Source: Chitinophaga niastensis (GTDB taxonomy: Bacteria > Bacteroidota > Bacteroidia > Chitinophagales > Chitinophagaceae). Taken from it: 64,000 bases of DNA. A program made the translations under genes and the position numbers. The notes under the pieces were generated by a model. That model saw only the letters and a list, made by a program, of their open reading frames with translations. It searched no databases and was not told where the DNA came from. This document shows, piece after piece, positions 60,761-64,000 of this stretch. The stretch is taken from contig NZ_PYAW01000001.1 of NCBI RefSeq assembly GCF_003014755.1, positions 1,674,001 through 1,738,000 of the forward strand, read 5' to 3'. Numbering within the stretch: position 1 is the first letter of the stretch; every line of letters begins with the position of its first letter.

Positions 60761-61444
60761 TTAAAGACCGGAGAGTGTTTCCACTGTTTTCACCAGTTCA
60801 TCGTTTAATGCTTTCACGGCCAGGGGAATTTTCCATTTGCTTTTATCCCTTATTTCCACATAGTTAGAGAGGCTGCGGAGTTGAATAAATGGAATATTTT
60901 CCAGCAGACAGGCATAGTGAAAAGCAGCTCCTTCCATGCTTTCGATGTCGGGGGCATATTTGTTTTCCAGGCGGCTGATTGTAGGCTGGCTTCCGCTTAC
61001 CAGGTTAACGCTCACGCCGGTAGCCGTGGGCAGTGCCGGAAGGTAAGATAGTCCGGCAAACGTATTTACCAGGCTGTTGCCTGTAAAGGGAGGCTGCGAC
61101 GGCTGCCAGAGTTGTATATCAAATAAATCTTTAAACTGATCATTGTCCTCAGCGCCCACATCGGCCAGGTATTCCTTTGCAACGAGTACCACCATACCCA
61201 GCTCCCAATCATGGCGGAAAGAGCCGCCTATGCCGGCCTGAATAGCTATATCCGGCTTATTTGCCGCCAGATAGCGGCCCAGGCTGAAGGCAGTGTGCAT
61301 CATGCCGATGCCGGCAATCAGAATTTCTATATCGCAGTTGGCCAGGCGGTATTGATAGGCAGATACGGTTTGGCTATGTTGGTCCAGGAAGTGCAGAAAA
61401 GGCTGTATTTCCAGTGTGGTAGCCGCGGTAACCAATATTTTCAT
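60761..61444 (-). CDS. mqnB: Futalosine hydrolase MqnB
   Basis: Nucleosidase related to MTA/SAH nucleosidase that releases hypoxanthine from futalosine; 227 residues. Typical blocks are ILIAGIGMMHTAFSLGRYL, AIQAGIGGSFRHDWELGMVVLV, and ESMEGAAFHYACLLENIPFIQLRSLSNYV, with the Met-Glu-Gly-Ala substrate loop. Presence of mqnB indicates the futalosine (not chorismate/isochorismate Men) pathway, and the hydrolase rather than the 6-amino-deoxyfutalosine MTAN variant. Divergent from queD. Confidence 0.92.
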   Translation of the reverse strand: MKILVTAATTLEIQPFLHFLDQHSQTVSAYQYRLANCDIEILIAGIGMMHTAFSLGRYLAANKPDIAIQAGIGGSFRHDWELGMVVLVAKEYLADVGAEDNDQFKDLFDIQLWQPSQPPFTGNSLVNTFAGLSYLPALPTATGVSVNLVSGSQPTISRLENKYAPDIESMEGAAFHYACLLENIPFIQLRSLSNYVEIRDKSKWKIPLAVKALNDELVKTVETLSGL

Positions 61445-61507
61445 GGGGCAAAATTACATCAAAAATGGTTCTTCCAAGTGTAAAACAATTGACAAGAATT
61501 AGGATAA

Positions 61508-61540
61508 ATTGGCTCTACTCACTTAATAGTGGTATTTTTG
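61508..61540 (+). promoter_or_regulatory. Putative queD promoter
   Basis: TATTTTTG (61533-61540) is a full match to TAnnTTTG; ATTG at 61508-61511 is a 3/4 match to TTTG with 21-base spacing. The predicted start is about 12 bases before the ATG at 61559, which also shows that an in-frame GTG at 61529 lies inside the promoter and is not the start. Confidence 0.6.
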
Positions 61541-61558
61541 CAAAAATTTTTTGCAATA

Positions 61559-61972
61559 ATGATTTATTTAACGCGAGTAGAGAACTTTAATGCAGCGCAT
61601 AAGTTATCTAACCCGGGCTGGAGTAAAGAAAAGAACGAAGAAGTATTTGGAAAATGTGCCAACGAAAACTGGCATGGCCATAATTACGAACTGCACGTAA
61701 CAATAAAAGGAAATCCAGATCCTCAAACAGGTTTTGTATTCAATGCCAAGACTTTAGGTGACATTATCAAGGACGTAGTGATTGAGAAGATAGATCATCG
61801 CAACCTGAATATGGATGTTGATTTTATGGTGGGCAAGTTCACTTCTGCCGAAAATCTGTCGATCGCTATCTGGGATCAGCTGGCCAAACATTTGCCCACT
61901 GATGTGCAATTGCATTGTATCAAGTTGTATGAAACGCCACGCATATACGTAGAATATTACGGAGGAAAGTAA
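61559..61972 (+). CDS. queD: 6-carboxy-tetrahydropterin synthase (QueD/PTPS family)
   Basis: Pterin enzyme acting on 7,8-dihydroneopterin triphosphate, the product of FolE, on the way to queuosine/7-deazaguanine (QueD) or biopterin (PTPS). 137 residues. Zinc ligands His14, His39 and His41 are in NFNAAHKLS and NWHGHNYELHV; catalytic Cys33 is in GKCANENW. This Cys spacing, with a few residues between Cys and HGHNY, fits QueD or the PTPS-like group. folE follows 68 bases later, so the cluster supplies its own substrate. QueD is the likely role; no other que gene is in the window. Confidence 0.85.
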   Translation: MIYLTRVENFNAAHKLSNPGWSKEKNEEVFGKCANENWHGHNYELHVTIKGNPDPQTGFVFNAKTLGDIIKDVVIEKIDHRNLNMDVDFMVGKFTSAENLSIAIWDQLAKHLPTDVQLHCIKLYETPRIYVEYYGGK

Positions 61973-62040
61973 TGCTTATGTAGGGCTGTGCAGACAGGTA
62001 TATATCACCAGCATTTGGAATTTGCTAAAATCATATAAGA

Positions 62041-62628
62041 ATGGCGTATAATAAAATTGAAACCTTCGATGAGAAGGTCACGTCCGGTCTTGTAGACCAT
62101 TACAAAGAATGCCTGGAATTGTTGGGAGAAGATTCGGAGAGGGAAGGGCTTTTGAAAACGCCGGAGCGGATAGCTAAGGCGATGCAGTTCCTTACCCAGG
62201 GCTATCAGCAGGATGCACGCGAAATCCTGAATGGTGCCAGATTTACAGAAGCGTATAGTGAAATGGTGATCGTGAAGGATATAGAATTGTATTCTATGTG
62301 TGAGCATCATATGTTGCCGTTCTTCGGAAAAGCGCATGTAGCTTATATTCCCAACGGTTACATCACCGGTTTGAGCAAAATAGCACGTGTAGTGGATGTA
62401 TATGCGCGTAGATTGCAGGTACAGGAACGTTTAACACATCAGATCCTGGATGCTATACAGGAATCCCTGATGCCGGAAGGTGTTGCAGTTGTAATAGAGG
62501 CGCAGCATCTGTGTATGATGATGCGGGGTGTACAAAAACAGAATTCCCTTACCACCACCTCTGCATTCAGTGGCCAATTTCAAGATGGCACTACAAGAGC
62601 AGAGTTCATGAAACTGATTGGTAAATAG
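62041..62628 (+). CDS. folE: GTP cyclohydrolase I
   Basis: Zinc enzyme converting GTP to 7,8-dihydroneopterin triphosphate, the entry step for folate and for 7-deazaguanine compounds; 195 residues. Zinc ligands Cys87 and His90 in [20 protein letters not shown] and Cys158 in [35 protein letters not shown] is the other hallmark. Normal length. Placed directly after queD and before a terminator. Confidence 0.97.
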   Translation: MAYNKIETFDEKVTSGLVDHYKECLELLGEDSEREGLLKTPERIAKAMQFLTQGYQQDAREILNGARFTEAYSEMVIVKDIELYSMCEHHMLPFFGKAHVAYIPNGYITGLSKIARVVDVYARRLQVQERLTHQILDAIQESLMPEGVAVVIEAQHLCMMMRGVQKQNSLTTTSAFSGQFQDGTTRAEFMKLIGK

Positions 62629-62646
62629 GTATTGCCTGTTTACGTA

Positions 62647-62679
62647 AAAAATGGTCCAGGCTAAGCCGGGACCATTTTT
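62647..62679 (+). terminator. Intrinsic terminator after folE
   Basis: Stem AAAATGGTCC / GGACCATTTT with inner partial pairing (AGGCTAAGCCGG), ending in TTTTTG; 19 bases after the folE stop. The A-tract on the other side would let it work in both directions. Confidence 0.85.
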
Positions 62680-62719
62680 GTTTGGACGTTATGTCGTTGA
62701 AATAAAATAGTCAATCTCT

Positions 62720-62750
62720 TTTTCTTAAAAATTAATTGATTGTATATTTG
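62720..62750 (+). promoter_or_regulatory. Putative fabD promoter
   Basis: TATATTTG at 62743-62750 is a full TAnnTTTG match; TTTT at 62720-62723 with 19-base spacing is a 3/4 match to the -33 TTTG. The leader would be about 34 bases, AT-rich, with no Shine-Dalgarno. Confidence 0.6.
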
Positions 62751-62790
62751 AATTATTTTTTATTTGATAAGATAAATACAATATATCCAC

Positions 62791-63681
62791 ATGAAGCATG
62801 CATACGTATTTCCCGGACAAGGTTCTCAGTTTCCGGGTATGGGCAAAAACCTGTATGACACCAATGCAAAAGCAAAAGAACTTTTTGAACAAGCCAATGA
62901 TATTTTAGGCTTCCGCATTTCTGATATCATGTTTAATGGTACTGACCAGGATCTGAAACAAACAAACGTTACACAGCCTGCTGTATTTCTGCATGCTGTG
63001 ATAGCATTCCTCTGCACGGAGCATTCGCAGCCGGATATGGTAGCTGGTCACTCTTTAGGTGAATTTTCTGCCCTGGTGGCAAATGGTACTTTATCATTTG
63101 AAGTGGCCTTGCGCCTGGTAGCGATCCGTGCTAATGCCATGCAAAAAGCATGTGAGGTACAACCCTCTACAATGGCTGCTGTATTGGCACTGGATGATGC
63201 AAAGGTAGAAGAGATCTGTGCGGCAGTAACTGCTGAAACCGGCGAAGTAGTGGTACCTGCCAACTATAACTGTCCTGGTCAGCTGGTTATTTCAGGTACT
63301 ATCAAAGGAGTAGAAATTGCCTGCGAAAGAATGAAAGCAGCTGGTGCTAAAAGAGCGCTGATACTGCCTGTGGGCGGTGCTTTCCACTCTCCGTTAATGG
63401 CACCCGCAAAAGAAGAATTACAGGCAGCCATTGATACGGCTACTTTCAATACACCTTCCTGCCCCGTTTATCAAAACGTAGTGGCTGTTGCAGTAACAGA
63501 CCCGGTGCAGATCAAACAAAACCTGATTGATCAGTTAACCGGTGCGGTGAAATGGTCGCAATCTGTGCAGGCTATGATAGCCGACGGTGCTACCGAATTC
63601 ACTGAAGTTGGTCCTGGTAAAGTATTACAAGGCCTGGTGCAGAAGATCAATAAGGAAGCCGTTGTGAATGGCATCAATTAA
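62791..63681 (+). CDS. fabD: Malonyl-CoA:ACP transacylase
   Basis: Loads malonyl groups onto acyl carrier protein for fatty acid synthesis; 296 residues. It starts KHAYVFPGQGSQFPGMGK; nucleophile Ser88 is in VAGHSLGEFSALV, the catalytic His199 in GGAFHSPLM, and the VQAMIADGATEFTEVGPGKVLQGL block near the C-terminus is standard. Single gene with its own promoter and a very strong hairpin downstream. No other fab genes adjoin. Confidence 0.97.
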   Translation: MKHAYVFPGQGSQFPGMGKNLYDTNAKAKELFEQANDILGFRISDIMFNGTDQDLKQTNVTQPAVFLHAVIAFLCTEHSQPDMVAGHSLGEFSALVANGTLSFEVALRLVAIRANAMQKACEVQPSTMAAVLALDDAKVEEICAAVTAETGEVVVPANYNCPGQLVISGTIKGVEIACERMKAAGAKRALILPVGGAFHSPLMAPAKEELQAAIDTATFNTPSCPVYQNVVAVAVTDPVQIKQNLIDQLTGAVKWSQSVQAMIADGATEFTEVGPGKVLQGLVQKINKEAVVNGIN

Positions 63682-63763
63682 TTTTTTCAGATAATAATTT
63701 TAAGGGGAGATATAAGCGAATAACTACGCTTGTATCTCCCCTTAAAATTATTATCTGAAAAAA
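63682..63763. terminator. Bidirectional terminator with 37-bp stem
   Basis: 63682-63718 pairs with 63727-63763 with a single G-U wobble, loop AATAACTA. Each arm begins TTTTTTCAGATAATAATTTT on its own strand, so both directions end in a T-tract. It starts at the base after the fabD stop and ends one base before the GNAT stop, serving both convergent genes. Confidence 0.9.
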
Positions 63764-63764
63764 A

Positions 63765-64000
63765 TTACATCTCCAGTGCCATTTCGTACTGTGATATATA
63801 GTGTTCGAATCCCGCCTGTTTCAGGAAGGTCCCTATCTCCGGAAAATTCTCATCAATATTAATAATGCTCATTTGCCCATCCAGCTCGGTGGATACATGT
63901 TGCAATAAAGCATTGCCTACGCCTCTTCTGCGGAAGTCAGGATGTACAGCTATACTTCTTATTCTGCGGGTATCTCTGTGTACACTGATGAAGCCCGCTA
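63765..64000 (-). CDS. GNAT-family N-acetyltransferase (partial, 5' end outside)
   Basis: C-terminal 78 residues of a Gcn5-related acetyltransferase; the frame is open to the right edge. The translated end shows motif A: RRIRSIAVHPDFRRRGVGNALL (R/Q-x-x-G-x-G/A for acetyl-CoA pyrophosphate), followed by a strand with NIDENFPEIGTFLKQAGFE and the terminal strands HYISQYEMALEM, as in the GNAT fold. The acceptor substrate cannot be told. TAA at 63765-63767. Confidence 0.85.
   Translation of the reverse strand, partial: AGFISVHRDTRRIRSIAVHPDFRRRGVGNALLQHVSTELDGQMSIINIDENFPEIGTFLKQAGFEHYISQYEMALEM

Overview
This window is chromosomal DNA from a Bacteroidota bacterium, most probably of the Chitinophaga/Chitinophagaceae type. 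The evidence is the gene content: Bacteroidota-specific families (DUF4835, DUF4296, DUF5723, a Bacteroidota-type RpoZ), a C-terminal type IX secretion (T9SS) sorting domain, a decayed SusD tail, a DAP-type MurE, the futalosine menaquinone branch, promoters matching TTTG-N19-21-TAnnTTTG, and A-rich rather than Shine-Dalgarno leaders. Almost all of it is core genome. I see no prophage, insertion sequence, CRISPR array, tRNA or rRNA.

Layout. 1-7299 (+): 3' part of the complex I operon, nuoH (cut by the window edge) to nuoN. 7483-8760 (+): an orphan MacB/FtsX-type permease. 8819-11771 (+): a three-gene operon of GntP-family permease, RidA-like deaminase and D-threonine aldolase/D-serine dehydratase-fold enzyme, read here as a D-amino-acid (probably D-serine) uptake and breakdown module. 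11859-17864 (-): a GH20 hexosaminidase beside a SusD relic, lipoproteins, a rhomboid protease, a DUF6169-like protein and a 52-residue partner ORF. 18009-19089 (-): rpsF-rpsR-rplI. 19302-22586 (-): a secreted multidomain nuclease-like protein with a T9SS tail. 22849-25636 (+): htpG and an esterase lipoprotein. 25660-28438 (-): recJ and a polyprenyl synthase. 28753-34318 (+): an OmpA-like porin, kup and a GH123-like glycosidase.

34387-51166 (-): a complete division and cell wall (dcw) cluster in the order mraZ-rsmH-ftsL-ftsI-murE-mraY-murD-ftsW-murG-murC-ftsQ-ftsA-ftsZ; murF and ddl are not in it. It is preceded by a 10-bp-periodic MraZ operator. 51664-57025 (+), diverging from mraZ: bamD-rpoZ, then coaBC-DUF4835-DUF4296-scoA-scoB. 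57191-59551 (+): a DUF5723 barrel and an aminotransferase IV. 59936-61444 (-): mqnD and mqnB. 61559-63681 (+): queD, folE and fabD. A GNAT acetyltransferase runs off the right edge.

The most unusual material is between genes: a family of TTAGCTNTTAGC palindromic elements placed right at stop codons (five copies), several very long near-perfect inverted repeats (arms of 16 to about 106 bp), a parS-like 16-mer before rpsF, and interleaved inverted repeats between ftsA and ftsZ. Among proteins the standouts are a poly-glutamine FtsZ linker, a basic Lys/Ala tail on FtsQ, an OmpA domain lacking its peptidoglycan-binding Asp, and the D-amino-acid operon. I did not find a clearly new defence or mobile system.
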